DNA of 64,000 nt from Aquimarina sp. TRL1 (GTDB lineage Bacteria; Bacteroidota; Bacteroidia; Flavobacteriales; Flavobacteriaceae), in assembly GCF_013365535.1 (NCBI RefSeq), contig NZ_CP053590.1, positions 3,090,501-3,154,500 on the forward strand, in the 5' to 3' direction. This document shows positions 10,197 to 19,695 of this stretch, piece by piece. The notes below the pieces were generated by a model. That model did no database searches and was not told the DNA's origin. It saw only the letters and a program-made list of their open reading frames with translations. The position numbers were made by a program, and so were the translations under genes. Numbering within the stretch: position 1 is the first letter of the stretch; each line of letters begins with the position of its first letter.

Positions 10197-10235
10197 CAAA
10201 AGAAAAAAGGGTGTGGGGTACCCTTTTTTCTTTTG
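10197..10235. terminator. Strong bidirectional terminator
   Basis: A perfect 16-bp stem (10197-10212 with 10220-10235) closes a 7-nt loop. The stem is A-rich on one arm and T-rich on the other, so it can work on both strands. It ends the leftward alpha/beta-hydrolase transcript (stop at 10297). Confidence 0.8.
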
Positions 10236-10296
10236 TGGTTTTTTGTGCAATAAGCAAAGATGTTATTGTGTCGAAACTTGCCTCTGATAGCATGTG

Positions 10297-11025
10297 TTAC
10301 CAAATAGTGTTCTGTAACCATGGGATGCTTGAGTTTAAATCTTTGATATAATCAGCAGGTGTTATGTGTTTTTCTGTTTCAACTTCTGTAAAAAGAATGT
10401 TACATCCTTTGGATTTTGCATCGATAATATTTTTTCTCGCTTTTGAGATCGGAAAGAATTTGTCTTTAGTTCCCTGGATAACATGTATTGGAGTCGAAAG
10501 TTTGTTTTTGAATTTAAAATTAGAAGCCATTATAATTAAGGCAGAGAATGTTGTGTCGTTGTTCTTGGTTAAGTTAATAGCTTCCATAGCTCCTCTACTA
10601 TATCCGATTAATACAATTTTTTGAGGGTCTACGGATAAGTTTTGAGTAGCAGTGGCGATAAAGTCTTTGATGATTTGTTCCAATTTAGCAGCAGAATGAC
10701 TTTTCCAGGAGATAGAGGGGCTAAAAATGATTCCGTTAGCATTTTCTAAAGCAGGAGTAATTAAGCTGTTTTTAAAATCAGTAAACTTTTTATTTCCTAC
10801 CCAACCTGGCAAAACGATAAATAAAGGGACTTTTTTGTCAGAAGAGGAAGCAGTGATGTTAAGATCATATTTTCCTTCATATTTCTTGTGGAAATCGGCG
10901 ATTTTATAAGTAATCGCATCAGAATCATTTGCTTGGATTGTATAGCTTAAGCTTAATAAAATGATTAAAGCAATGAAGAATTTGTTATTGTTATTGAATC
11001 CGAAATTTGAAATTTGATAAAACAT
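10297..11025 (-). CDS. Secreted alpha/beta-hydrolase (esterase/PHB-depolymerase-like)
   Basis: The 242-residue protein has an N-terminal hydrophobic signal (about residues 15-33). The nucleophile elbow GYSRGAMEA carries the catalytic Ser in GxSxG. A later aspartate in HVIQGTKDKFFPI and a histidine near the C-terminus (TEKHITPADY) complete a plausible triad. The early PLFIVLPGW supplies the oxyanion region. The small size and export fit esterases or the dienelactone-hydrolase/PHB-depolymerase-like group; the substrate cannot be told. The start at 11025 is the only upstream ATG. The leader before the hydrophobic core is longer than usual, so a shorter start is possible. Confidence 0.8.
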   Translation of the reverse strand: MFYQISNFGFNNNNKFFIALIILLSLSYTIQANDSDAITYKIADFHKKYEGKYDLNITASSSDKKVPLFIVLPGWVGNKKFTDFKNSLITPALENANGIIFSPSISWKSHSAAKLEQIIKDFIATATQNLSVDPQKIVLIGYSRGAMEAINLTKNNDTTFSALIIMASNFKFKNKLSTPIHVIQGTKDKFFPISKARKNIIDAKSKGCNILFTEVETEKHITPADYIKDLNSSIPWLQNTIW

Positions 11026-11363
11026 GATATTAATTTTTGAGGCGTTGTTTGATACAAATATATTATGGGTAACAGCTTTCCAAAGAGGAATCTCGTTTAT
11101 TGGAAAACCACTGTCGGTGAATGGAATGTTTTTGTAGGTGAGTGTTTTTAACGATATGAAAACCTTAACATAAATAACTTTTTAGAACCTGAAACAAGTC
11201 TGTTATTTGTCTCTGAAAGCGTCAGATTCTTGTTTTTTTAAGAAAAGAGGGAAAAATAGCTGATTTTTACTACTGTAAGTTATGAGGAATTATGAAGCGC
11301 TGATAAGGTTAAATAAAGTGTAAAAAATATCGGTTTAAGATTTCAGAATTTTTAATTTAATTT
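11026..11363. other. Intergenic region between divergent genes
   Basis: About 340 nt with no convincing coding frame between the leftward hydrolase and guaA. It is A+T-rich and must hold both promoters. Apart from the -7-like element just before guaA, which is listed separately, I see no strong structure. Confidence 0.6.
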
Positions 11364-11371
11364 TATTTTTG
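11364..11371 (+). promoter_or_regulatory. Putative -7 promoter element of guaA (TATTTTTG)
   Basis: TATTTTTG matches the Bacteroidota -7 consensus TAnnTTTG. It ends only 3 nt before the guaA ATG at 11375, which would place the transcription start at or next to the initiator codon (leaderless mRNA). No good -33 TTG is visible, so this is tentative. Confidence 0.4.
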
Positions 11372-11374
11372 CCT

Positions 11375-12904
11375 ATGCAAAACAACGTACTTATTTTAGA
11401 TTTTGGATCGCAGTATACTCAGTTAATTGCGAGAAGAGTTAGAGAGTTAAATATTTATTGTGAAATCCACCCATATCACAAAATTCCGGAGAATGTTTCC
11501 GAATTTAAAGCAGTAATTTTATCCGGTTCTCCGTTTTCAGTTAGAAGTGAAGATGCACCACACCCTGATTTGTCAGAAATTAGAGGTAAAAAGCCATTAT
11601 TAGCGGTTTGTTACGGAGCGCAATATCTAGCGCATTTTAGTGGAGGAAAAGTAGCGCCTTCTGCTACGAGAGAATACGGTAGAGCAAATCTTTCTTTTGT
11701 AAAAGAAGATGAGTTGTTTTTCGAAAAAATATCCATAGGTTCTCAGGTGTGGATGAGTCATAGTGATACAATTAAGGAGTTGCCAACCGGAGCCGTTAGA
11801 CTGGCGAGTACAGCAGATGTAGAAAATGCAGCTTATAGAATAGATGGAGAAGAAACTTATGCAATTCAGTTTCATCCCGAGGTGTATCACTCTACAGATG
11901 GAAAGCAGTTGCTGGAGAATTTTCTGATAAAAATAGCTTCTGTAACACCAAATTGGACTCCGGATTCTTTTGTGGATACTACTGTTGCCGGTTTAAAGGA
12001 GAAATTAGGAGATGATAAAGTAGTATTAGGACTAAGTGGAGGAGTAGACTCTACAGTTGCTGCAATTTTGTTGCACAAGGCAATAGGGAGTAATTTACAT
12101 TGTATATTTGTTAATAACGGTTTGCTTAGAAAAGACGAATTTTCTTCGGTATTAAAGCAATACGAAGGAATGGGGTTGAATGTAAAAGGAGTAGATGCTT
12201 CGGCACGTTTTTTGGATGCATTGGCAGGAGAAAGTGACCCGGAAGGAAAAAGGAAAATTATAGGACGTGTATTTATAGAGGTGTTTGATGATGAATCAAA
12301 CCAGATAACAGACGCAAAATGGTTAGCACAAGGGACCATTTATCCAGATGTTATAGAATCTGTTTCTGTAAATGGACCATCAGTAACGATAAAATCACAT
12401 CATAATGTAGGTGGATTACCTGACTTTATGAAATTAAAAGTTGTAGAGCCTTTGAGAATGCTGTTTAAAGATGAGGTGAGAAGAGTTGGAGCTTCTATGG
12501 GAATAGATAAAGAGTTGTTGGGAAGACATCCTTTTCCAGGACCGGGATTAGCGATACGTATCTTAGGAGATATTACCGCAGAGAAAGTTCGGATTTTACA
12601 GGAAGTAGATGCAATATTTATCAATGGTTTAAAAGAGCATGGATTGTACGACAAGGTATGGCAAGCAGGAGCGATTTTATTGCCGGTGAATAGTGTAGGA
12701 GTTATGGGAGATGAAAGAACCTATGAAAAATGTGTAGCACTTAGAGCGGTAGAAAGTACAGATGGAATGACTGCTGATTGGGTTAATCTGCCTTATGAGT
12801 TTCTGCAAAAAACATCAAATGATATAATAAATAAGGTCAAGGGCGTTAATAGAGTAGTCTATGATATTAGTTCAAAACCACCTGCGACGATTGAGTGGGA
12901 ATAA
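11375..12904 (+). CDS. guaA: GMP synthase (glutamine-hydrolysing)
   Basis: The protein of about 509 residues converts XMP to GMP using glutamine and ATP in the cytoplasm. The N-terminal class I glutamine amidotransferase domain has [18 protein letters not shown], the nucleophile Cys79 in [10 protein letters not shown], and QFHPEV supplying His and Glu. The ATP-pyrophosphatase domain has the P-loop [11 protein letters not shown], and the C-terminal dimerisation domain ends in the typical [13 protein letters not shown] six bases upstream (11369) is in frame, but I choose the ATG because [11 protein letters not shown] is the standard beginning. The LysM gene follows on the same strand after 149 nt. 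Confidence 0.98.
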   Translation: MQNNVLILDFGSQYTQLIARRVRELNIYCEIHPYHKIPENVSEFKAVILSGSPFSVRSEDAPHPDLSEIRGKKPLLAVCYGAQYLAHFSGGKVAPSATREYGRANLSFVKEDELFFEKISIGSQVWMSHSDTIKELPTGAVRLASTADVENAAYRIDGEETYAIQFHPEVYHSTDGKQLLENFLIKIASVTPNWTPDSFVDTTVAGLKEKLGDDKVVLGLSGGVDSTVAAILLHKAIGSNLHCIFVNNGLLRKDEFSSVLKQYEGMGLNVKGVDASARFLDALAGESDPEGKRKIIGRVFIEVFDDESNQITDAKWLAQGTIYPDVIESVSVNGPSVTIKSHHNVGGLPDFMKLKVVEPLRMLFKDEVRRVGASMGIDKELLGRHPFPGPGLAIRILGDITAEKVRILQEVDAIFINGLKEHGLYDKVWQAGAILLPVNSVGVMGDERTYEKCVALRAVESTDGMTADWVNLPYEFLQKTSNDIINKVKGVNRVVYDISSKPPATIEWE

Positions 12905-13053
12905 TATAATATTGAGTAAATTACCTCGATACAAATGTATGAGGCGTCATAAGAAATGAATTTTAATTCCGAGGGGAGTTTCGGAGTGTTTAGATCTCGA
13001 TGATCGAGTAAAAAATCAAGATTAATATAAAAGTTTTTTAAATATACAGGGGA

Positions 13054-15186
13054 ATGAATAAAGTGTTGATGTTCGTATTGTTGTTGTTTGTTACTAGTGT
13101 TGGATTGGCACAGCAATACAAAAGTCATAAGGTAGCCAAAGGAGAGAATGTGTACCGCATAGCAAAGCGATATAATGTAACTCCAGAGGTGATTTATAAG
13201 GTAAACCCGACGGCTAAAGATGGTATAAAAGAAGGTGAAATTCTGGCAATACCCGTAGCAAATGATAAGGAATATAAAACACATTTGGTAGAAGAAGGAG
13301 ATACTGTTTACAGTATTTCTAAAAAATATGGGATTACCCCCGAAGAGATCTATAAACTAAATCCTGAAGCCAGAGATGGAATTAATATCGATCAAATCCT
13401 GAAAGTAGGGATTGTTTCTACAGAAAAAACAGAAATAGATACAGGAGATAAAACAACGGTATCTGTTCCTGTAACAGAAGAAACAGGACGTACACCTGTT
13501 AGTTTTAGAACGCATAAGGTCAAGAAAAAAGAAACATTGACAGGGATTGCAAAAGCATATTCGGTGACTATCGATGAGATAAAGAAACACAATAAGCGAT
13601 TGTATTCAGAAGGGATTCGAAAAAAAGATAAACTTAGAATTCCTGTATATGAATCTGTAGCTGCTGGAACAGATGAAGGAGGAACCCCAGTAGGAACAGT
13701 TTCTCAGGTGACTACTTATGTTGTAAAGCCTAAGGATACTAAATTTGGAATAGCTAGAAAACACGGAATCACTATAGAGGAGCTAGAGCAGCTGAACCCG
13801 GAAATGGATCCGGATTTTCCTATAGGGATGGAAATTAAAGTTCCGACATCTGTTTTTGTAGAATATGGAGATGTATTAGAAGAAGGTTTTGAATTGTATA
13901 AGATTCAGCCAAAAGAGACAATGTTTAGTCTGGTGAGACGTCTGGATATTTCTTCTGATTCTTTGATGAAAATGAATCCGTATATAAAAGATGGATTAAA
14001 AGCTGGTATGGTGATAACCATTCCAAAACAAAATATAAAAGATTCCTTGTCTTTTGATTATGCCGAAGGAAAGACAATTAACTTAGAACGTAAGTTGTTT
14101 AACTTTAAACAAAAGAAAATAGGAGTAATGCTTCCTTTTAGTTTGGAAAGTATTGATATTAATACCCGAAGCAAGACAGAAGAATATCTGAAAAGAAAGC
14201 AAAGCCTGAGGGTGGCTCTGGATTTCTATAGTGGGATTCTGATAGCAGTGGATTCAGCTAAAACCAGAGGGATTTCTACAGAACTTAGTGTTTTTGATAC
14301 AGAGAAAGATAATAATGTAAAGGGAATCAAAGAGATTATGGTAGAAGCGAATTTTGATGAGATGGATGCAGTTATAGGGCCATTGTATCAAAGCAATGTA
14401 GAACTCGTTACAGCGGAGTTAAAGAAATATGACGTGCCTGTTTTTTCGCCCGCTTCTAAGAAAGAGTCTAAGTTATATGGAAACTTTTTTCAAACCAGAC
14501 CTAGTAAAGAATTGCTAGAAGATAAGTTGATATCGTATGTAGAAAAAGACTCTACAGATAAGAATATTATTATCATTGTGCAAAGAGGAACAAAGCATGA
14601 AGCGTTGAAAAATAAATTAATTGCTAAATTTCCTAATGCAAAGATTGCTAAAATTCAAAAAGGGAACTATCTTTATGAAGTTGATTTAGCGAGAATTCTG
14701 GATGCTAAAAAGCCAAATTGGGTGTTTTTAGAGTCTAATGATGTAGCGATGATTAGTAATGTGATTCCGTTATTGAATGCGAAGGCAGAAAGCCATAAAG
14801 TGACACTGTTTACTACAGAAAAGAACAAAGCTTTCGATAATGATAATATTAAGAATGAACAATTGTCAAAAATGCATTTGCATTACCCTTCTATTGATAA
14901 GGAATACGATGTAGAGGAGATGAAGCTTCCTTTTGTAGAGCGATACAAAAAGAAATATGGAGTGGCACCTAATAAGTTTGCGGTAAGAGGGTTTGATATT
15001 GCTTATGATATTTTGATGAGATTGGGAACAGCAGATGATTTATATCATGCAGCAACATTCGAAGGAACTACGGAATATGTGGAGAATAAGTTTAATTATG
15101 CAAAAAAACTCTTAGGAGGATATTATAACAAAGCATCTTATATCATCAAGTTTGATGATGATTTGAAACTTACAGTAGTTGAATAA
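13054..15186 (+). CDS. LysM-repeat protein with C-terminal periplasmic-binding-protein-like domain
   Basis: The 710-residue secreted protein has signal MNKVLMFVLLLFVTSVGLAQ and five LysM-type repeats at roughly residues 22-66, 75-118, 151-197, 216-263 and 273-320. Each has the form (Y/H)xVxxGExxxxIAxxYxVTxxxIxxxNP. From about residue 350 a type I periplasmic-binding fold begins (KIGVMLPFSLES), with AVIGPLYQSNVELV and VPVFSPASKK resembling LpoA or amino-acid-binding receptors. LysM binds peptidoglycan. The C-terminal half is known in Bacteroidota cell-wall proteins that may regulate wall synthesis. It follows guaA on the same strand. Confidence 0.9.
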   Translation: MNKVLMFVLLLFVTSVGLAQQYKSHKVAKGENVYRIAKRYNVTPEVIYKVNPTAKDGIKEGEILAIPVANDKEYKTHLVEEGDTVYSISKKYGITPEEIYKLNPEARDGINIDQILKVGIVSTEKTEIDTGDKTTVSVPVTEETGRTPVSFRTHKVKKKETLTGIAKAYSVTIDEIKKHNKRLYSEGIRKKDKLRIPVYESVAAGTDEGGTPVGTVSQVTTYVVKPKDTKFGIARKHGITIEELEQLNPEMDPDFPIGMEIKVPTSVFVEYGDVLEEGFELYKIQPKETMFSLVRRLDISSDSLMKMNPYIKDGLKAGMVITIPKQNIKDSLSFDYAEGKTINLERKLFNFKQKKIGVMLPFSLESIDINTRSKTEEYLKRKQSLRVALDFYSGILIAVDSAKTRGISTELSVFDTEKDNNVKGIKEIMVEANFDEMDAVIGPLYQSNVELVTAELKKYDVPVFSPASKKESKLYGNFFQTRPSKELLEDKLISYVEKDSTDKNIIIIVQRGTKHEALKNKLIAKFPNAKIAKIQKGNYLYEVDLARILDAKKPNWVFLESNDVAMISNVIPLLNAKAESHKVTLFTTEKNKAFDNDNIKNEQLSKMHLHYPSIDKEYDVEEMKLPFVERYKKKYGVAPNKFAVRGFDIAYDILMRLGTADDLYHAATFEGTTEYVENKFNYAKKLLGGYYNKASYIIKFDDDLKLTVVE

Positions 15187-15574
15187 TTCAGTATAATGAT
15201 TATGATTTTTTAGGGGCTTACCTAAAAAGAACGTATTTTAGATTGAATAAAAATACGTTTTCTTAAAATTTAATAATGATAAAATAGATTTTTTTTTTAT
15301 TATTATTGTCGAAACAAATTCAAAGGAATGTTATCAATGTTTCATAGCATGGAATTGGTATGGAAGTTGATAGGAGTATTATGACAATAATTGTAGAGTA
15401 ACGTTTTTTAAAACATTTAGATTATTGAAGAGCAGACTGATGTGCGGTCGTACTGCGAAATAAGGAAAAGAAGCATATCTAAAAAAAGTTGATCAATGCC
15501 TAGCCCCGTGTTGATTTGTTGTTTAGATAAATGAAGGGAAATTGTGATTTTAGCAGGGCATAATTGTTGTTATT
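15187..15574 (+). other. Intergenic region with terminator, then upstream region of the DUF922 gene
   Basis: The first 80 nt hold a terminator-like hairpin listed separately. The remaining 300 nt show no convincing coding frame. It includes T-rich and TTA-rich stretches around 15290-15310 and a modestly more GC-rich patch near 15435-15520. I see no known RNA family. Confidence 0.5.
15226..15264 (+). terminator. Terminator after the LysM gene
   Basis: ACGTATTTT at 15231-15239 pairs with AAAATACGT at 15250-15258, flanked by A-rich and T-rich arms (AAGA and TTTTCTT). It lies 45 nt after the stop of the LysM gene. Confidence 0.65.
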
Positions 15575-16108
15575 ATGAATAAATTCTTAGCTGTTATTTT
15601 ATTTTTGGTTTTTCCAAATGATGGTTATGTCGAAAAATTCTCATATGCAGAAAAGAGTAAGTTAGATTGGAGTGACTTTAGGGGAGAGCCGGACTGGAAC
15701 AGTGATTTTGATGCGGTGGTGATTACGGGGATAACGTATCAGTGGTCTTATGGAAAAGATGAAGGTGAGATAGCTTTGGATTATAAGGTAGATAGTTTCT
15801 GTTATCCTTCTCAATCTTGGGCAAAGATTGGGCAGCGAACAGACTACTTATTAAATCATGAACAATTACATTTTGATATATCAGAACTACACGCTAGAAT
15901 TCTTCGCAAAAGATTAAAAGATTACAAGCCTGGAAAAAATATTCGTAGAGATCTTAATAAAATGTATAAACTCGTAGAGCGTATGCGTACCAATATGCAG
16001 GAGCAATACGATATTGAAACAGAGCATTCCAAAAATAAAGAAGCACAAAAGAGATGGGAAGAAAAGGTGAAGACGCTAATATGGTACTATAGAGCGTACG
16101 AAAAATAA
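15575..16108 (+). CDS. DUF922-like secreted putative zinc protease
   Basis: The 177-residue protein has a short signal (MNKFLAVILFLVFPNDGYV). LDWSDFRGEPDW near the N-terminus and LLNHEQLHFDISELHARILRK in the middle match the Bacteroidota DUF922 pattern, where HExxH is replaced by HEQLHFD. The histidines and glutamate could bind a metal, so a peptidase role is suspected, but the reaction is unknown. The DUF3820 gene starts 21 nt downstream, suggesting co-transcription. Confidence 0.75.
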   Translation: MNKFLAVILFLVFPNDGYVEKFSYAEKSKLDWSDFRGEPDWNSDFDAVVITGITYQWSYGKDEGEIALDYKVDSFCYPSQSWAKIGQRTDYLLNHEQLHFDISELHARILRKRLKDYKPGKNIRRDLNKMYKLVERMRTNMQEQYDIETEHSKNKEAQKRWEEKVKTLIWYYRAYEK

Positions 16109-16129
16109 TTTTCTTCAGAACTACCCTGT

Positions 16130-16354
16130 ATGACTTTAGAACCGCAAAAAGAATTCCTGCTTAAATTGGCAAAAGCAAAAATGCCTTTCGGGAAGTATAA
16201 AGATAGATATTTGATAGATCTTCCAGAGTATTACATTGTTTGGTATAGAAATAAAGGATTGCCCAAAGGGACTCTGGGGAAACAATTAGAGACTGTGTAT
16301 GAATTGAAGTTAAATGGGCTAGAGCATTTAGTGCGTAACCTTATGAAGATGTGA
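16130..16354 (+). CDS. DUF3820 family protein (74 aa)
   Basis: The core MPFGKYKDRYLIDLPEYYIVW followed by GLPKGTLGKQLETVYELKLNG is the characteristic DUF3820 sequence (MPFGKYKG...LPxxYLxWF). It is a short cytoplasmic protein of uncertain role; the family has been loosely linked to exonuclease-like or nucleotide-binding domains, without proof. It lies 21 nt after the DUF922 gene on the same strand and ends before a bidirectional terminator. Confidence 0.85.
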   Translation: MTLEPQKEFLLKLAKAKMPFGKYKDRYLIDLPEYYIVWYRNKGLPKGTLGKQLETVYELKLNGLEHLVRNLMKM

Positions 16355-16380
16355 TCTCTTAGAAAAAAGATAATAGAATA

Positions 16381-16413
16381 AAAAAAACCTGATATAGATT
16401 ATCAGGTTTTTTT
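16381..16413. terminator. Bidirectional terminator between DUF3820 and lysA
   Basis: AACCTGATA (16386-16394) pairs with TATCAGGTT (16400-16408) around a 5-nt loop. There is an A-run before and a T-run after, so it can stop both converging transcripts. Confidence 0.85.
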
Positions 16414-16438
16414 GTTAGTTCGTTAAGAAAAACAACTG

Positions 16439-17668
16439 TTATGCTTTTTCTGTTTCTTTAGAAAAAATATCTGTAGTAACTTGGTTGTGTAGTAAGTCTT
16501 CAAAAGTTTCTCTTTTTCGTATTAAATGTGCTTTTTTATTATGCCATAGTACTTCTGCTGGTCTGTATCTGGAATTGTAGTTGCTGGCCATAGAGAAGCA
16601 GTAGGCACCGGCATTTTTAAAAGCAATAATATCTCCTTCTGTAATCTCATTAATTCTTCTGTTGGTAGCAAAGGTGTCTGTCTCGCAGATGTATCCTACC
16701 ACAGAATAAAAACGTTCTTTTCCAGTAGGATTGGAAACGTTTATTATTTCGTGATGAGCGTTGTAAAACATAGGTCTTATCAGGTGATTGAATCCGCTGT
16801 CAATTCCTGCAAAAACAGTAGAGGTAGTTTGCTTAACTACATTGACTTTGGCTAGGAAATACCCTGATTCGCTCACTAAGAATTTACCAGGTTCGAATCC
16901 AAGAGTTAATTGTTTTCCGTATTCTTTGCAGAAATCATTAAAACGCTTTGATAGCTTCTCACCGAATATTTCGATATTAGTTTCGATATCCCCTTCTTTA
17001 TAAGGAACCTTGAAACCGCTACCAAAATCTATAAAATCTAAATCTTTGAAATGCTTGGCCGTGTCAAATAAAATTTCACTGGCATATAAAAATACATCTA
17101 CATCCAGAATGTCACTACCCGTGTGCATATGAACTCCGTTGATTTTCATTCCTGTGTTTTCTACAATTCGGAGTATGTGAGGAATCTGGTGAATTGAAAT
17201 GCCAAATTTGCTATCGATATGTCCTACAGAAATTTTACTGTTTCCTCCAGCCATTACGTGAGGATTGATTCGGATGCAAACAGGTATGTTAGGGTGTTTT
17301 GTTCCGAATTGCTCAAGGATAGAAAGATTATCTATGTTAATCTGAACTCCCATAGCAGCAACTTCTTCAATCTCTTCGAGAGAAACCCCATTAGGCGTAA
17401 ATACAATGTCTTTGGGAGCAACACCAGCCAATAACCCTAACCTTACTTCTTGAATGGAAACCGTATCAAGTCCGGCACCAAGAGATTTCATAAGCTTAAG
17501 GATGGAAAGGTTAGAAAGTGCTTTTACAGCATAATTCAGTTTTACCTGTTTGACCTTTTTAAAAGCATTGAAAAGACGATTGTACTGTGATGTGATCTTT
17601 GAGGAGTCATAAACGTAAACAGGACTCCCATGTTCTTTTGCGATTGCTAATAAATCTGTGTTCTCCAT
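16439..17668 (-). CDS. lysA: Diaminopimelate decarboxylase
   Basis: The 409-residue fold-type III PLP enzyme decarboxylates meso-diaminopimelate to L-lysine in the cytoplasm. The PLP lysine is Lys49 in KLNYAVKALSN. HMHTGSDI, GSGFKVPY and GFEPGKFLVSESG are the usual PLP-phosphate and substrate segments, and the intersubunit catalytic cysteine is in GYICETDTFA. The length is normal. It converges with the DUF3820 gene through a shared terminator and is divergent from sucC, with 288 nt between starts. Confidence 0.96.
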   Translation of the reverse strand: MENTDLLAIAKEHGSPVYVYDSSKITSQYNRLFNAFKKVKQVKLNYAVKALSNLSILKLMKSLGAGLDTVSIQEVRLGLLAGVAPKDIVFTPNGVSLEEIEEVAAMGVQINIDNLSILEQFGTKHPNIPVCIRINPHVMAGGNSKISVGHIDSKFGISIHQIPHILRIVENTGMKINGVHMHTGSDILDVDVFLYASEILFDTAKHFKDLDFIDFGSGFKVPYKEGDIETNIEIFGEKLSKRFNDFCKEYGKQLTLGFEPGKFLVSESGYFLAKVNVVKQTTSTVFAGIDSGFNHLIRPMFYNAHHEIINVSNPTGKERFYSVVGYICETDTFATNRRINEITEGDIIAFKNAGAYCFSMASNYNSRYRPAEVLWHNKKAHLIRKRETFEDLLHNQVTTDIFSKETEKA

Positions 17669-17891
17669 TTTACTTAATAATTTAAGGTTGCAAAATTATC
17701 AATTCTAGTTTAGAAAATAACGATAGAAATAGAAAATAATATATAAAATATAGAAGAAGGCTTTAAGAAAGGAAGGAGTTCTTTGTCTGTTTTTTGAGCT
17801 ATCGTAATTGTGGTTACGGAATAAAAACAGCAGGAAGGTTTTAGGATATTGAAGCTTGTATATGAAGAACCCGCTTTTTTAATCGAAAAGA

Positions 17892-17923
17892 TTGGGACAG
17901 TAATTTCACTTTTCCTATTTTTG
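17892..17923 (+). promoter_or_regulatory. Putative promoter of sucC
   Basis: TTG at 17892-17894 and TATTTTTG at 17916-17923 match the Bacteroidota -33/-7 pair (TTG, then TAnnTTTG) with 21 nt between. The start would be near 17929, leaving a leader of about 28 nt. Confidence 0.5.
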
Positions 17924-17956
17924 AAACTCCTATTTTAAAAGGTTAAAAATAATATT

Positions 17957-19150
17957 ATGAACTTACACGAATATCAGGGTAAAGAGATATTAAGCAGCTT
18001 TGGCGTACGTATTCAGCGCGGAATTGTTGCCCACAATGCGAATGAGGCAGTAGCCGCTGCGAAACAACTAACAGCTGAGACTGGTACAGGATGGCATGTT
18101 ATAAAAGCACAGGTGCACGCTGGTGGACGAGGAAAAGGAGGCGGTGTAAAACTGGCTAAGAATCTTCAGGAAGTAGAAGAAATCGCAGGACAGATTATAG
18201 GAATGAACTTAGTAACTCCTCAAACTTCTGCAGAAGGTAAAAAAGTACATCAGGTATTAATCGCTGAAGATGTATATTATCCAGGAGATAGTGAGCCAGA
18301 AGAATACTATATGTCGGTATTGCTTAATCGTGCTACAGGACGTAACATGATTATGTATTCTACAGAAGGAGGAATGGATATCGAAACAGTAGCAGAAGAA
18401 ACACCGCATCTGATTTTTACAGAAGAGATTGATCCTGCGGTAGGATTGCTTCCATTTCAGGCAAGACGTGTAGCTTTTAACTTAGGATTAAGCGGAGCAG
18501 CCTTTAAAGAAATGACGAAATTCGTATTTGCACTATATACAGCATATGTAAAATCAGATTCTTCTTTATTTGAGATTAATCCGGTATTAAAAACCAGTGA
18601 TGATAAAATCATGGCGGTTGATGCTAAGGTGACATTAGATGATAATGCATTGTATCGTCATAAAGATTATGCAGAAATGCGTGACATCAGAGAAGAAAAC
18701 CCTGTAGAGGTAGAGGCAAAGTCTGTAGGATTGAATTATGTGGACCTTGATGGAAATGTTGGGTGTATGGTAAATGGAGCAGGATTGGCAATGGCAACTA
18801 TGGACCTGATCAAGCAAGCAGGAGGAGAGCCGGCGAACTTCCTTGATGTAGGAGGAACTGCTGATGCAAAACGAGTAGAGGAAGCGTTTAGATTAATTCT
18901 TAAAGATGAGAACGTAAAAGCAATCCTAATCAATATTTTTGGAGGAATCGTTCGTTGTGACAGAGTAGCACAGGGAGTGGTTGATGCATACAAGAATATG
19001 GGAGATGATATAAACGTACCAATTATTGTGCGACTACAAGGAACAAATGCTGATATAGCAAAAGAACTTATTGATAATAGCGGATTGGATGTGCAAAGTG
19101 CTGTACAATTCCAGGAAGCAGCAGATAAAGTACAAGCTGTATTAGCGTAA
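17957..19150 (+). CDS. sucC: Succinyl-CoA ligase (ADP-forming) beta subunit
   Basis: The 397-residue protein opens with the invariant MNLHEYQGKEIL and has the ATP-grasp lysine/glycine loop VHAGGRGKGGGVKLAKN. It also has LFEINPV, DAKVTLDDNALYRH and the C-terminal CoA-ligase segment NIFGGIVRCDRVA. With the alpha subunit (SucD) it interconverts succinyl-CoA and succinate in the TCA cycle. sucD is not next to it in this window, which is common in Flavobacteriaceae. A strong hairpin terminator follows, so it appears monocistronic. Confidence 0.97.
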   Translation: MNLHEYQGKEILSSFGVRIQRGIVAHNANEAVAAAKQLTAETGTGWHVIKAQVHAGGRGKGGGVKLAKNLQEVEEIAGQIIGMNLVTPQTSAEGKKVHQVLIAEDVYYPGDSEPEEYYMSVLLNRATGRNMIMYSTEGGMDIETVAEETPHLIFTEEIDPAVGLLPFQARRVAFNLGLSGAAFKEMTKFVFALYTAYVKSDSSLFEINPVLKTSDDKIMAVDAKVTLDDNALYRHKDYAEMRDIREENPVEVEAKSVGLNYVDLDGNVGCMVNGAGLAMATMDLIKQAGGEPANFLDVGGTADAKRVEEAFRLILKDENVKAILINIFGGIVRCDRVAQGVVDAYKNMGDDINVPIIVRLQGTNADIAKELIDNSGLDVQSAVQFQEAADKVQAVLA

Positions 19151-19176
19151 GTATTCAATAGGTACTTAAATACGAT

Positions 19177-19215
19177 AAAAAATGCCTTTCAGGTTTTTCT
19201 GAAAGGCATTTTTTG
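19177..19215 (+). terminator. Terminator after sucC
   Basis: ATGCCTTTCAG (19182-19192) pairs with CTGAAAGGCAT (19199-19209) around a 6-nt loop. An A-run precedes and a T-run follows. Confidence 0.9.
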
Positions 19216-19310
19216 TTTGTTAATGCAGTGTTAAATATGAAATTAAGTGTAACAAAACGCTTTTTAGTGTCGTCTTATAAGCATCAATTAAATAATAAAA
19301 ACGAATAATT

Positions 19311-19643
19311 ATGAAAAACTTAAAAGTAGTATTAGTAGCCTTTGCGTTAGTAGTTAGTGGAGTGATGAGTGCATCAACTGTACCAGGAAAAGATAAGAGA
19401 AGTGTTAGTGCGGAAATAGGAGAACTATTAAAGAGCCCATCTTTTAAAATTAAGCAAGATATTAAGGCAGAAGTAACCTTTACATTAAATAAAGATAAAG
19501 AGATTGTGGTTCTTTCTGTTGACACAAAAGATGAAAAGATAGTTGATTTTATAAAAGCACGATTGAACTATAAAAAAGTAAGTGGAGTACTTCCTTTAGG
19601 ATATGATGAATATATAGTACCTGTTCGTCTTAAGAAAGAATAG
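19311..19643 (+). CDS. Small secreted protein of unknown function (110 aa)
   Basis: It has a signal peptide (MKNLKVVLVAFALVVSGVMSAS) followed by a compact 85-residue domain with alternating strands: DIKAEVTFTLNKDKEIVVLSVDTKD, then VDFIKARLNYKKV. The pattern recalls the small TonB-C-like or energy-transducer folds in short Bacteroidota periplasmic proteins, but I cannot assign it firmly. It is flanked by terminators on both sides, so it is probably a single-gene transcript. Confidence 0.75.
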   Translation: MKNLKVVLVAFALVVSGVMSASTVPGKDKRSVSAEIGELLKSPSFKIKQDIKAEVTFTLNKDKEIVVLSVDTKDEKIVDFIKARLNYKKVSGVLPLGYDEYIVPVRLKKE

Positions 19644-19664
19644 GTGTTCGAACAATAATCTATA

Positions 19665-19695
19665 AAAGTCCGGTCTAATCAGCCGGACTTTTTTT
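19665..19695. terminator. Bidirectional terminator
   Basis: AAGTCCGG (19666-19673) pairs with CCGGACTT (19683-19690), with A-rich and T-rich flanks. It separates the small secreted gene from the converging methyltransferase and overlaps the latter's stop region. Confidence 0.85.

Noticed and set aside
11887..12339. Leftward 150-residue frame inside guaA
   Set aside because: It is a shadow frame of a strongly conserved housekeeping gene.
12859..13284. Leftward 141-residue frame
   Set aside because: It is antisense to the end of guaA and the start of the LysM gene, both clearly real, and has no recognisable domain.
18736..19158. Leftward 140-residue frame over sucC
   Set aside because: It is antisense to sucC and Ser/Thr/Ala-rich, as expected from reverse reading of conserved codons.
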